A stretch of DNA of 64,000 nucleotides from Anaeromyxobacter soli (GCF_022808855.1 NZ_JAKZLF010000007.1:115259-179258); one strand, 5' to 3'; positions 1 through 10,030 are shown, counted from the first letter of the stretch. The notes: generated by a model from the letters alone, not told the origin. Translations and numbers: made by a program.

Positions 1-28
1 CGGCCGGCCTCCTCACGGCGCCGCCCGC

Positions 29-1321
29 TCAGGCGGGGTCGAGCAGGCCGCGTGCCGCCTCGCGCGCCTCCGCCGCGATGGCCGCCTCGTCGGCGCCGAG
101 CAGCCGGCCCTCCCGGAGCCGTACCTCACCGTCCACGACGACCCATGCCGCAGGCGCTCCCGCCCACAGGAGGGCGAGATCGCCGCCAGGGAGCTCCGGC
201 AGCGGCACCGGCGGTCGCCAGTCGAGCACGACCACGTCGGCGAGCGCGCCGGCCTCGAGGCACCCGAGGGTCTCGCCGAACGCCTCCGAGGCGAGCCGTG
301 CCGCGGTCGGCCAGGCGACCTTGCCGACGAGGCTGCCCGCCGCGCCCGCGCTCCGGCCGGCGTGCCTGAGCAGCGTCGCGGCGTGGAACGCCTCGCCGGC
401 GACGTCCGGGAAGAGCCCGTCGGTGCCGAACGCGATGCTCACGCCGAGGCCCGCGAAGTCGAGGAGCGCCGGCACGGGGGCGCCGAAGAACATCGCCGCG
501 CGCGGCGTCACGGCGAGCACGGCGCGCGCGTCGGCGACCATCACCGCCTCGGCGTGGACGGTGGTCCCCCCGTGCGCCACGAGGGTGCGCGGCCCGAGCA
601 GCCCGTGCGCGGCGAGGACCTCCAGCGGCCGCCGGCCGAACCGGGCGAACGCGTGCGCGAGGTCGGCCTCGTCCTCGCCCAGGCAGGCGTGCACGCCCGC
701 GCCCGCGTGCGCGCCGGCGAGCGCGAGCGTCTCCTCGGTGGTTTCGAAGAGCCCGGCGATCCCGACCGCGCCGCGGAGCCGCGCGTCGGTCGCGTGCCGC
801 GCGGCGAACGCCGCCGACGCGCGCACCTCCTCCTCGCCGCCGGCGCCGCGCGCGCCGTGGGCGAGCACCGCCCGCAGGCCCAGCGCGCAGGCGCCCGCGA
901 CCGCCTCGAGCGCCTCCGCCGCGGCCCCGGGCGCGGCGCGGACGAGATCGAACGCGCAGGTCACGCCCGCGCGCAGGGCGGCGAGCGCGCCCGCCCGCGC
1001 CAGCGCCCCGAGGCGCTCCGGGGTGGCGCGGCGCTCGGCCCGGCCGCGGAGGCCGGCGCGCAGATCGGAGATCGTGGGCGGGGGGCGCCCGGGGAGCCCC
1101 GCCAGCCGCTGCAGCGACCCGAGGGCGAGGTGGGTGTGCGCGTCGATCATCCCGGGCACCACCAGCCGCCCGTCCGCGTCCACGTCCCAGTCGCCCGGCC
1201 GCCCCTCGACCCGCCGGCCCGGCGGCGCGACGAGGACGATGCGCCGCCCCTCCACCACGACGGTCGCGCCCGCGCCCGCCGGGGGCACGATCCCGTTCCG
1301 GATGACGATCCGTCCGTCCAC
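29..1321 (-). CDS. Amidohydrolase-superfamily metal-dependent hydrolase
   Basis: Predicted cytoplasmic metal-dependent hydrolase acting on C-N bonds (deaminase or amidohydrolase chemistry); the substrate cannot be read from the sequence. The 430-residue product shows an N-terminal small sandwich, the metal-binding HxH pair (H62, H64) in GMIDAHTHLALG, a further His in VAHGG (about residue 250), the late metal Asp in FGTDG (D301), and the closing sandwich segment GALADVVVLDW. This order fits the chlorohydrolase/SsnA/guanine-deaminase branch. The start is GTG; a purine-rich GGGAGGG sits about 15 nt upstream, rather far. It is divergent from prfA with 113 bp between. The gene ends 28 bp from the window edge, so downstream partners are unseen. 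Confidence 0.85.
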   Translation of the reverse strand: MDGRIVIRNGIVPPAGAGATVVVEGRRIVLVAPPGRRVEGRPGDWDVDADGRLVVPGMIDAHTHLALGSLQRLAGLPGRPPPTISDLRAGLRGRAERRATPERLGALARAGALAALRAGVTCAFDLVRAAPGAAAEALEAVAGACALGLRAVLAHGARGAGGEEEVRASAAFAARHATDARLRGAVGIAGLFETTEETLALAGAHAGAGVHACLGEDEADLAHAFARFGRRPLEVLAAHGLLGPRTLVAHGGTTVHAEAVMVADARAVLAVTPRAAMFFGAPVPALLDFAGLGVSIAFGTDGLFPDVAGEAFHAATLLRHAGRSAGAAGSLVGKVAWPTAARLASEAFGETLGCLEAGALADVVVLDWRPPVPLPELPGGDLALLWAGAPAAWVVVDGEVRLREGRLLGADEAAIAAEAREAARGLLDPA

Positions 1322-1395
1322 GGGCGCGCATCATCCCTCCCGCGCCGACGCCGCGCAAAGGCGGCGCTCCGCCGCGCCCTACGCCCCCGTGCGCC

Positions 1396-1425
1396 TTGCC
1401 GGGCGAGGCCCGGAGCGGTTAAGAA
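1396..1425 (+). promoter_or_regulatory. Candidate sigma-70-type promoter of prfA
   Basis: TTGCCG (1396-1401), an 18-nt spacer and TAAGAA (1420-1425), or TTAAGA with a 17-nt spacer, lie just before the prfA ATG at 1435. A start site 6-7 nt downstream of the -10 would leave a leader of only a few bases with no Shine-Dalgarno. The match is partial, so this is an inference. Confidence 0.35.
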
Positions 1426-1434
1426 CGTGCCCCC

Positions 1435-2553
<1,119 letters not shown>

Positions 2554-2610
2554 GCCCCACCCCCCGCCACCGATGACGATGCGTGAACAGGCGCTCCCGG
2601 CGCGCGGGGA

Positions 2611-2627
2611 CGGGGGCGCGGCCCCCG
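2611..2627 (+). promoter_or_regulatory. Hairpin at the prmC ribosome-binding region
   Basis: A perfect 7-bp stem with a 3-nt loop (CGGGGGC-GCG-GCCCCCG) ends one base before the prmC ATG. The only purine-rich Shine-Dalgarno-like bases, GGGGA at 2606-2610, lie on its 5' side, so when folded the hairpin would bring them close to the start codon. A role in translation is inference; such hairpins can also arise by chance at this G+C. Confidence 0.3.
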
Positions 2628-2628
2628 C

Positions 2629-3495
2629 ATGATCACCACGTCCTGGACCCCTCTGAAGCTCCTGGCCTGGACCCAGGAGTTCTTCGCGAAGAAGGGCGTC
2701 GACTCGCCGCGCCTCACCGCGGAGGTGCTCCTCGCGCACGCGCTCTCCTGCGATCGGGTCCGGCTCTACCTCGACTTCGACAAGCCGCTCGGCGAGCCCG
2801 AGCTCGCCGCCTACCGCGAGCTCGTCCGCCGCCGCGGCGAGGGCGAGCCCACCGCCTACCTCGTCGGCAAGAGAGAGTTCTACGGCCGGGCGTTCGCGGT
2901 GGACGCGCGGGTGCTCGTCCCGCGCCCCGAGACCGAGCTCCTCGTCGAGGCGGCGCTCGCGGCGCTGCCGCCGGGCGGGCGGCTCCTCGACCTCTGCACC
3001 GGCTCCGGCGCGATCGCCGTCAGCGTCGCCCTCGAGCGGCCGGACGCGCGCGTCCTCGCGACCGACGCCTCGGAGGGCGCCCTCGCCGTGGCGCGGGAGA
3101 ACGCGGCCCGGCTCGGCGCCGTGGTCGAGTTCTCCCACGGCGACCTGTGGGCGGCGGTCCACGGGGACGCGCGGTTCGAGGTGATCGTCTCCAATCCGCC
3201 CTACGTTCCGACGGGCGAGGTCGCCGGGCTCTCCCGCGAGGTGCGGCGCGAGCCGTGCATCGCGCTCGACGGGGGGGCCGACGGACTCGCGCTCCTCCGC
3301 CGCATCGTCGCCGGCGCACCGGCGCGGCTCGTCCCCGGGGGAACGCTCGTGCTGGAGATGCACGAGGGCCACCTCGCCGAGCTGCCGAGCCTGTGCCTGC
3401 AGGCCGGCTTCGAGCGTGCGGAGGCCCGCCGGGACCACGCCGGGCTGCCCAGGCTGGTGGTGGCCCACATGGCGGGCGGACCCCACCCGGCGTAG
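2629..3495 (+). CDS. prmC: Peptide chain release factor N5-glutamine methyltransferase
   Basis: SAM-dependent methyltransferase (HemK/PrmC) that N5-methylates the Gln of the GGQ motif of release factors. The 288 residues comprise the N-terminal helical domain that docks the release factor (about 1-85) and a Rossmann-type methyltransferase domain with the SAM-binding LDLCTGSGAIAV and the substrate-Gln motif NPPY at residues 189-192. It lies directly downstream of its substrate gene prfA on the same strand and upstream of murA, consistent with an operon. The leader carries a short G+C hairpin between a weak GGGGA and the ATG. Confidence 0.97.
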   Translation: MITTSWTPLKLLAWTQEFFAKKGVDSPRLTAEVLLAHALSCDRVRLYLDFDKPLGEPELAAYRELVRRRGEGEPTAYLVGKREFYGRAFAVDARVLVPRPETELLVEAALAALPPGGRLLDLCTGSGAIAVSVALERPDARVLATDASEGALAVARENAARLGAVVEFSHGDLWAAVHGDARFEVIVSNPPYVPTGEVAGLSREVRREPCIALDGGADGLALLRRIVAGAPARLVPGGTLVLEMHEGHLAELPSLCLQAGFERAEARRDHAGLPRLVVAHMAGGPHPA

Positions 3496-3585
3496 AATCC
3501 GCCCGCCTCGACGCCCGGTCTGGGCCCGACGGGCCCGCGCTGTCACGCGCGGTGCAACACCCGCGGCGCGCGCCGCGGGCACGGA

Positions 3586-4856
<1,271 letters not shown>

Positions 4857-4860
<4 letters not shown>

Positions 4861-5519
4861 ACGGCGAGATCATCACGGTCGCGGTCCCGAAGGGCCGGCT
4901 GCTGGAGGAGTCGTCGGCGCTCTTCGAGCGCGCCCTCGGCGTCTCCCCGAAGAAGCTCCTCGACGGGACGCGCAAGCTCGCCGCCGACGCGCCCGAGGCG
5001 GGGCTGCGCTTCATCTCCATCCGGGCCGCGGACGTGGCGAGCTACGTGGAGCACGGAGCGGCGGCGGTCGGCATCGTGGGGCTCGACATCCTGCGGGAGG
5101 AGCCGCGCGACCTGTACGAGCCGCTCGACCTCGGGATCGGCCGCTGCACGGTGATCGTGGCCCGGCACCGGGACGCGAAGCCCCTCCCCCGCGGGGTCGC
5201 GCCCCGCGTCGCCACCAAGTACCTCTCGCTCGCCGCCCACCACTTCGCGAAGAAGGGCATCCCGGCGGAGATCATCCCGCTCCACGGCTCCATCGAGGTC
5301 GCCCCTTCGCTCGGCCTCGCCGACGCCATCGTCGATATCACCGAGACCGGGGAGACCCTCCGCGCGAACGGGCTCGTCATCGAGGAGACGGTCCTCGACG
5401 TCTCCGCGCGCCTGGTGGTGAACCGGGTGGCCCTGAAGCTCCACGCGGAGCGCCTGCGCCGGCTGATCGCCGCCCTTCGCCGGGTATGCGGCGAGGCGGC
5501 AGCGCCGAAAGTCCGTTGA
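4857..5519 (+). CDS. hisG: ATP phosphoribosyltransferase, short form
   Basis: First enzyme of histidine biosynthesis, condensing ATP and PRPP. The product is 220 residues, the length of the short HisG form, which lacks the C-terminal ACT-like regulatory domain and in known cases needs the HisZ paralogue for activity and feedback control. Visible family features are VAVPKGRL at the N terminus, GIVGLDIL, and the PRPP-loop-like [15 protein letters not shown] near residue 160. GTG at 4857 overlaps the murA stop by 4 nt (GTGA), which fixes the start. No hisZ or other his gene is in this window. Confidence 0.95.
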
Positions 5520-5545
5520 AAGGTCCCGGGCCTTCTGCCTAGTAT
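5516..5545 (+). promoter_or_regulatory. Candidate sigma-70 promoter overlapping hisG stop
   Basis: TTGAAA (5516-5521), an 18-nt spacer and TAGTAT (5540-5545) form a good vegetative promoter match in an otherwise G+C-rich background. The -35 box overlaps the hisG stop codon, so the next gene may be transcribed independently of the prfA-hisG run. Confidence 0.5.
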
Positions 5546-5635
5546 CCGGGGGTTTCCTGGATAGCTCCGGCGCTTCGCTCGGATCCCTTTCCTGATCCTC
5601 GTGCTTCACGGTCCCAAGGAGGACCCGTTTCCGTC

Positions 5636-6019
5636 ATGGATTGCCCGCGGTGCAGCGTCGAGATGGCCGAGATTTCCCACGAGGACAGCGTGGTGCACCG
5701 CTGCGGCGAGTGCGGCGGAGTCTGGGTGGTGGATGTCGCGGACCTGAACAAGATGCTGCTGCACGCGAACCTGCCGGCGCTGTCGGCGCTCGGCGGCTAC
5801 GTGAACGCGGACGAGATCGCGGGGATGTGCCCGGCCTGTAACGTCGATCTCGTGGTGGTCGAGGGCGGCGAGAAGCGCGCCGTCACCTACGACACCTGTG
5901 AGTCCTGCGGCGGGATCTGGATCGAGGGCGAGGAGGACGAGCCCGCCCCGGAGATCGGCTGGAAGGACGCCGAGAAGCAGATCGTGGCCTTCTTCCGCCG
6001 CTTCGCGAAGAAGAAGTAG
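5636..6019 (+). CDS. Zinc-ribbon (TFIIB-type) protein with two CxxC pairs
   Basis: Small (127 aa) cytoplasmic protein with two zf-TFIIB-like ribbons. The first is CPRC (residues 3-6) with CGEC, followed by a GGVWVV element; the second is CPAC with CESC followed by GGIWIE. Each ribbon would bind one zinc. The C terminus is basic (FFRRFAKKK). Proteins of this type are widespread in Myxococcota but have no assigned function. A TTGAAA/TAGTAT promoter lies about 90 bp upstream and an AAGGAGG about 13 nt before the ATG. It converges with the oxidoreductase gene with only 6 bp between the stop codons. Confidence 0.88.
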   Translation: MDCPRCSVEMAEISHEDSVVHRCGECGGVWVVDVADLNKMLLHANLPALSALGGYVNADEIAGMCPACNVDLVVVEGGEKRAVTYDTCESCGGIWIEGEEDEPAPEIGWKDAEKQIVAFFRRFAKKK

Positions 6020-6025
6020 CCGAGC

Positions 6026-6721
6026 TCACCACATCCGGTCGTCGCGCCACGGGTACGCGGTGTTCGAGTACCCGCGGATCTCCCAGTAGCCGCGCCGATC
6101 GTGGGTCATGAGCTCGAGGCGCGAGACCCACTTCGCGCCCTTCCAGGCGTAGAGCTGGGGCGTCACCACGCGCACCGGCCCGCCGTGCGCCCGCGGGAGC
6201 GGCGCGCCCTCGACCGCGTGGACGAGGAGGACGTCGGGCTTGAGCGCCTCCTCGAGCGGCAGGTTGGTGGAGTAGCCGTCGGACGCGTGCGCCATGAGGT
6301 GGGTCGCCTCCGCGAGCGGCCGCGCGAGCGCGAGGACGGTCTCGAGCCGGACGCCGCGGAAGGCGAGGTCCAGGACCGACCAGCCGGTCACGCAGTGGAA
6401 GTCGGCCTCCACGTCCTCCTGCGGGAGCGCCATCAGCTCGGCGAAGGAGAGCGTGAGCGGCGCCTCGCAGGCCCCGTCCACCACGAGCCGCCAGCGCTCG
6501 GGCGCGATCTCCGGCGTCTCGCCGAGATCGAGCACCGGCCACTCCGACTTCTCGAAGACGTTCTGGCCCGGCGGCTCCTTCGGCATGCCGTGCCGGTTCC
6601 GCGGCCCGTCCCCCTGCGGCGCGGCGTCGGAGAGCGAGGGCGTCGCCCGCAGCTTCTCGCCGAAGCGCGCCCGCAGCGCCGCCACCCCGTCCTCGATCCG
6701 CCGCCGGATTTCGTCGCTCAC
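6026..6721 (-). CDS. Molybdopterin-dependent oxidoreductase, sulfite-oxidase fold
   Basis: Predicted molybdenum-cofactor oxidoreductase of the sulfite oxidase/YedY fold. The Mo-ligand Cys is visible in ADFHCVTGWSV, and the core motifs WRLVVDG, DGYSTNLPLEEAL and HGGPVRVVTPQLYAWKGAK follow in family order. There is no Tat or Sec signal, so it is probably a soluble cytoplasmic form. The GTG at 6721 (231 aa) is chosen because residues before it are Arg-rich and unlike the family; an in-frame ATG at 6781 would give 251 aa. The substrate is unknown; no partner haem or membrane subunit is adjacent. Confidence 0.85.
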   Translation of the reverse strand: MSDEIRRRIEDGVAALRARFGEKLRATPSLSDAAPQGDGPRNRHGMPKEPPGQNVFEKSEWPVLDLGETPEIAPERWRLVVDGACEAPLTLSFAELMALPQEDVEADFHCVTGWSVLDLAFRGVRLETVLALARPLAEATHLMAHASDGYSTNLPLEEALKPDVLLVHAVEGAPLPRAHGGPVRVVTPQLYAWKGAKWVSRLELMTHDRRGYWEIRGYSNTAYPWRDDRMW

Positions 6722-6794
6722 GGCTGCCGTTCTAGCCGGTCGGCGGCGCCCACGCACCCCGCATGCCCCGGGCGGCTCCACCCGGCCGAACTCC

Positions 6795-6823
6795 TTGACT
6801 CCCGGGCCCCTTCACGGCAAAAA
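6795..6823 (+). promoter_or_regulatory. Candidate tRNA-Gly promoter
   Basis: TTGACT (6795-6800) is followed after 17-18 nt by an A-rich run CAAAAAC (6818-6824). Initiation would fall about 10 nt before the mature tRNA 5' end. The -35 is good; the -10 is weak. Confidence 0.4.
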
Positions 6824-6835
6824 CTGGTCCGCGAC

Positions 6836-6911
6836 GCGGGAATAGCTCAGTTGGTAGAGCATCAGCTTCCCAAGCTGAGGGTCGCCGGTTCGAACCCGGT
6901 TTCCCGCTCCA
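6836..6911 (+). tRNA. tRNA-Gly(CCC)
   Basis: A complete 76-nt cloverleaf. The acceptor stem pairs GCGGGAA with TTCCCGC, the D arm is GCTC/GAGC, the anticodon stem TCAGC/GCTGA encloses the loop TTCCCAA with anticodon CCC at 6869-6871, and the T arm GCCGG/CCGGT holds TTCGAAC. The discriminator is T and the 3' CCA is encoded (6909-6911). A hairpin terminator follows within 10 nt. A 29-nt inverted near-copy of its 3' end is found about 1 kb downstream. Confidence 0.97.
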
Positions 6912-6920
6912 GTTCTTCCG

Positions 6921-6948
6921 AGGGGTTCCGTCGAGAGGCGGGACCCCT
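6921..6948 (+). terminator. Hairpin terminator after tRNA-Gly
   Basis: A 10-bp stem (one G-T pair) with an 8-nt loop begins with AGGGGT and closes with ACCCCT, followed by CTGCTTTG. The U-tract is short, but position directly after the tRNA supports a terminator. Confidence 0.65.
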
Positions 6949-6993
6949 CTGCTTTGTGGGCTGAGGGTTCCGGCTCGGCGTTCGTTCCGAAGT

Positions 6994-7185
6994 CTAGGGC
7001 TCGAGGACCCGCTGCAGCTGGCCGGTGCGGAGCTGCTCCTCCACCATCGGCTCGAAGTCGTACCTGTCCCAGCGCCGGGCCGGCGCCCTCGACGAGGCGC
7101 CTCCCTGCGTCGGTCAGCGCTGGAGCGTCAACGGCAGCGACTGGGACGCGCGCGCGGGCGACGCCAGCGTGAACTGGCGGAGTAC
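6994..7185 (-). pseudogene. Decayed LysR-type regulator fragment
   Basis: Reading the minus strand, one frame gives ALTDAGRRLVEGAGPAL (about 7113-7063), the typical end of a LysR winged-helix domain. Immediately afterwards a different frame gives YDFEPMVEEQLRTGQLQRV and a stop at 6994, typical of the extreme C terminus of LysR effector-binding domains. The roughly 180 residues normally between them are missing and the frame is shifted, so this is a deletion remnant rather than a gene. It lies between the tRNA terminator and the cupin gene. Homology is judged by eye on two short segments. Confidence 0.5.
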
Positions 7186-7195
7186 TGATCGAGAG

Positions 7196-7663
7196 TCACG
7201 CGGACGTCTGGATTTCGAGACCGTAGCGAGCGCCGAGCTTGGTCAACCTATCCACGTCTGGCGGCGAAGTCGGCGCCGGAGGAATCTCGCGCCGCTGCGC
7301 CGGCTCGCCCGCTTCGGCGAAGAACTTGTCGATCCCACCCGGCTCGTAGGTCACGACCACGCGGAGCTTGCTCGTAGGCTCGAAGTGCTCGAGCTTGTCG
7401 GCGGGGATGCGGATCAGCGATCCGGGCCCGCACTCGAGCTTCTTCCCGTCGACGTGCAACGTGAGCGTTCCCTCGACGACGTACACGGTTTCCACAACGC
7501 GACGGTGAACGTGTGCAGGCGGCCCCATACCTGCGGGCATGGTCATCTGCATGACCGTCGCCTCGCCATTCGACTCGTCGCTCGACAGCAGGACTTCGTA
7601 GAGGCCTCCGAGCATCCAGAAGGCCCTACCCTCACCCGACTTGTGAACTATCGCCTGAGCCAT
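7196..7663 (-). CDS. Cupin-domain protein
   Basis: A 155-residue single-domain cupin. Motif 1 is visible as PPAHVHRRVVETVYVVEG, giving two His and one Glu metal ligands, and motif 2 as GPGSLIRIPADKLEHFEP with the fourth His. The protein is soluble and its substrate is unknown; small cupins of this type include dioxygenases, isomerases and metal-sensing proteins. The ATG at 7663 is preferred because GGGGGAG precedes it at good spacing; ATG at 7675 would add four residues. It sits alone between a LysR remnant and a tRNA fragment. Confidence 0.85.
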   Translation of the reverse strand: MAQAIVHKSGEGRAFWMLGGLYEVLLSSDESNGEATVMQMTMPAGMGPPAHVHRRVVETVYVVEGTLTLHVDGKKLECGPGSLIRIPADKLEHFEPTSKLRVVVTYEPGGIDKFFAEAGEPAQRREIPPAPTSPPDVDRLTKLGARYGLEIQTSA

Positions 7664-7885
7664 CGTCTCCCCCATGGGTGAAACGTCGCGCTGAAGGAAC
7701 GTAGTGACTGCCTCTGGGCGTCGCTAGCTCGCTCGATCCTGGCGGCAACGGCCGCGCCAGCCTCAAGAAGCCACTCGTGGCGAACGAACGTCACAACGTT
7801 GCCGACCGGCTCAAGGAGCCTCGGACAGCAAGAGAGAGGCCGGAACGTAGGGGCGACCAAGCCACCAGGTTCCGGCCTCGAGAGT

Positions 7886-7914
7886 TGGAGCGGGAAGCCG
7901 GGTTCGAACTGGCG
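7886..7914 (-). other. Inverted partial copy of tRNA-Gly 3' end
   Basis: On the minus strand these 29 nt match the T arm, acceptor 3' strand and CCA of the tRNA-Gly at 6836-6911 with only two differences (27/29), and similarity stops abruptly beyond. No anticodon or D arm is present, so it is not a tRNA gene. Such tRNA 3'-end fragments are usually attachment-site scars of integrated elements; the opposite orientation here would require a later inversion. No integrase is found nearby. Confidence 0.65.
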
Positions 7915-7929
7915 CCGCATGCGAACGCG

Positions 7930-8814
7930 TCAGAGCGCCCGCTCCCACGCGCCCCGCCGCCACCGCTCGACCCACGCTTCCGCGCGGTAGAGCGCGAGCG
8001 CCGGCGCGTTCGATGCCGCGACGCGCAGCACGACCTCGCGTGCGCCGGCCGCGTCGAGCAGCGCCTCGCACCGGCGCAGCAGCCATCGCCCGAGTCCGCG
8101 ACGCCGCGCGCGCGACGCGACCGCGATCGTCTCCACCTCGTCCTCCCCCTCGCGCTCGGGCGCCACGACGCCGCGCAGCAGGCCGACGGCGCCGTCGGCG
8201 TCGACGACGAACCGCAGGAGCTTCGGGTCGAACCCTGGCGCCGCCACGATGCGCGCACCGTCCTCCGCGGTGACGGGGACCGTGAATCCGACCCCGGCAA
8301 ACGCGTCGTTCTCGAGCGCCGCCCAGGCGTCGAGCCCGACCTGCTCGAGGCCGACCTCCGCGAGACCGGCGGGCAGCGCGAGCGGCGGCCGCGGGCGCGT
8401 GCGGCGCATGCCGACGACGGCGTCCGCCGGCTGGTAGCCCCGCGCCTCGAGCTTCGCACCGACGCCGGGGGCGTCGCGCTCGACGACGCGAAGCGTCCGC
8501 GCCTGCGCGCTCCGCGCGCGCGCCTCCATCTCGTCCACGATCGCGAGCGCCGCCGGCGCCGGTCCCGCGAGCCACGTGAGCGCGCACCGGCCCGTCTCCG
8601 TGAGGCCCTTCGCGACCCACAGCCCCACGGCGGCCGGCGTGCCGTCTTCGAGGAGCGCGACGCCCTCGATCCCGTCCGGCAGCGCCGCGACCTCGCCCCG
8701 CAGCGCGGCGACGTTCCGACCGAGGAGCGCCGCGATGGGCGCCCAGTCCCGGACGCTCGACCAGGGCACGATGTCGCGAGGCGCCGCAGGATCCTGCACC
8801 CGATCGCGTGTCAT
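7930..8814 (-). CDS. GNAT-family N-acetyltransferase
   Basis: Predicted acetyl-CoA-dependent acyltransferase of 294 residues. The C-terminal half carries a clear GNAT core, with beta-4 ETIAVASRARRRGLGRWLL containing the RxxGxG acetyl-CoA pyrophosphate loop, followed by VVLRVAASNAPALALYRAEAW. The N-terminal half looks like a second, degenerate GNAT repeat (AVGLWVAKGLTETGRCALTW...LEARGYQPA), a tandem arrangement known in the family. The ATG at 8814 is preceded by GGGGGA at correct spacing; upstream in-frame residues are low quality. The acceptor substrate is unknown. Confidence 0.85.
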   Translation of the reverse strand: MTRDRVQDPAAPRDIVPWSSVRDWAPIAALLGRNVAALRGEVAALPDGIEGVALLEDGTPAAVGLWVAKGLTETGRCALTWLAGPAPAALAIVDEMEARARSAQARTLRVVERDAPGVGAKLEARGYQPADAVVGMRRTRPRPPLALPAGLAEVGLEQVGLDAWAALENDAFAGVGFTVPVTAEDGARIVAAPGFDPKLLRFVVDADGAVGLLRGVVAPEREGEDEVETIAVASRARRRGLGRWLLRRCEALLDAAGAREVVLRVAASNAPALALYRAEAWVERWRRGAWERAL

Positions 8815-9041
8815 TCGTCCCCCACCGACGCCCGGTCGCGCCGATCCCGAAGAAGACCACAGACGGTGAAGCACGAGAACCGTTCCGTCGTTCACGCGAC
8901 GCACGCCCGACCGACTTCGGGCTCGTCAATCATCTCGCATGGAGCGCGACGAAGGGATGAGCGTTCGAGGTCGTCTCTCGTACCCCGAAGACTGCGGTAA
9001 CCTTTCGAGCGGAGGCGGGTTGGCTCGAAGCGGAGAAGGCC

Positions 9042-9383
9042 ATGAACTTTCGGTTGATCGCCTGCGCCCTGATGTTCCCCATCGCGGCGTCCGTGGCATG
9101 CGTCGCGGCGGGACACGGCAAGACGGCCGCCGCGCCGGACACGCACGAGGAGTGCTCGATCGACTCCGACTGCCCCGGTGGGCGCTGCCAGCTCGGCGTG
9201 TGCTCGTACGCCTCGCGCGAGCACATGCCTTGCGCCCTCGACTCCGAATGTCCCGGCGGCTCCTGCCGAATGGGAGCGTGCTCGTCCTTGCCGCCGGGGG
9301 TTCCGGAGTGCTCGATGGACTCACAGTGCCCGGGTGGCAGCTGCCGTGCCGGGAGCTGCTCGCCGGTGCCGCCGGGGCCCTAG
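9042..9383 (+). CDS. Cys-rich repeat exported protein (probable lipoprotein)
   Basis: A 113-residue exported protein made of three copies of a Cys motif, roughly C-x-x-D-S-x-C-P-G-G-x-C-x-x-G-x-C, after a hydrophobic N-terminal signal. The signal ends in ASVAC, a weak lipobox, so lipid attachment at C20 is possible but not certain. The even Cys spacing suggests disulfide-stabilised knots outside the cytoplasm. Myxobacteria encode many lipoproteins with this 'CxxDxDC' style repeat, of unknown role. GGAGAAGG precedes the ATG. An inverted repeat (TTCGAGC/GCTCGAA, 9004-9029) lies just upstream. Confidence 0.8.
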   Translation: MNFRLIACALMFPIAASVACVAAGHGKTAAAPDTHEECSIDSDCPGGRCQLGVCSYASREHMPCALDSECPGGSCRMGACSSLPPGVPECSMDSQCPGGSCRAGSCSPVPPGP

Positions 9384-9499
9384 CGTCTTCTCCTCCGCTG
9401 GCGTCGCTTCTTCCTCGTCGCCCTCCACGCTCCCGGCGCGAGACCGTACGACGCTCAGGAGGTTGCGACCGGAGCGTTCGGTCCAGTACAGACGAGGAC

Positions 9500-10030
9500 A
9501 TGCTCGCGTACCTCTTCTGGCACTGGCCGGCGCCGACGGTGGACGCCGGGCGCTACGTCGAGTCTCTCGTCGCCTTTCACCGCGCCCTCGCGTCCAACGC
9601 TCCTCCCGGCCTGCGCGCCTCGCGCGTGTACGAGGTGGAGGCCGCGCCGTGGCTGGCGGTCCCGCGCGCGTTCGAGGACTGGTACCTCGTGGACGACTTC
9701 GCCGCGCTCGGGGCGCTCAACGAGGCCGCCGTCTCCGGCGCCCGCCGCGACCCACACGACGCGGCCGCGCGGCTCGCGGGCGGAGGCCATGGCGGCCTCT
9801 ACCGCCTCGTCGCTCCGGGCGGTGAAGGGGCCCTCGACCGCACGACGTGGTGCTCGAAGCCCGACGGAGTCCCCTACACGGAGTTCCACGCGAGGCTCCC
9901 TCCCGGCGAGAGCTGGCAGCGGCAGCTGGTGCTCGGGCCCGCCCCGGAGTTCTGCGTCGTCGGCGTGGATGCGGCCGCCGCGCTCGGCGGCGTGGCGGTC
10001 GCGGCCCGCCGCATCCACGCCTGGTCTTGA
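9500..10030 (+). CDS. Conserved hypothetical protein
   Basis: A 176-residue soluble protein with no signal peptide or membrane segment and no domain I can name. It is rich in Trp, Tyr and His (LAYLFWHWPAPTVD, FEDWYLVDDF, HAWS at the end) and has a well-formed coding pattern with codon position 3 almost all G/C. The ATG at 9500 follows GACGAGGAC, an acceptable ribosome site. It stands 116 bp after the Cys-rich lipoprotein on the same strand. A function is not assignable. Confidence 0.7.
   Translation: MLAYLFWHWPAPTVDAGRYVESLVAFHRALASNAPPGLRASRVYEVEAAPWLAVPRAFEDWYLVDDFAALGALNEAAVSGARRDPHDAAARLAGGGHGGLYRLVAPGGEGALDRTTWCSKPDGVPYTEFHARLPPGESWQRQLVLGPAPEFCVVGVDAAAALGGVAVAARRIHAWS

Noticed and set aside
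3520..3537. GGGCCC-GAC-GGGCCC hairpin as a terminator between prmC and murA
   Set aside because: It is short, lacks a U-tract, and lies within a run of functionally linked genes; chance palindromes of this kind are common at this G+C.
7648..7920. A 90-codon minus-strand gene upstream of the cupin
   Set aside because: It overlaps the cupin start and the tRNA fragment, and shows neither domain likeness nor a consistent coding pattern.
8939..9499. An upstream extension of the hypothetical protein at 9500-10030
   Set aside because: The in-frame upstream part overlaps the well-formed Cys-rich lipoprotein in another frame and has no recognisable pattern; ATG 9500 has its own ribosome site.
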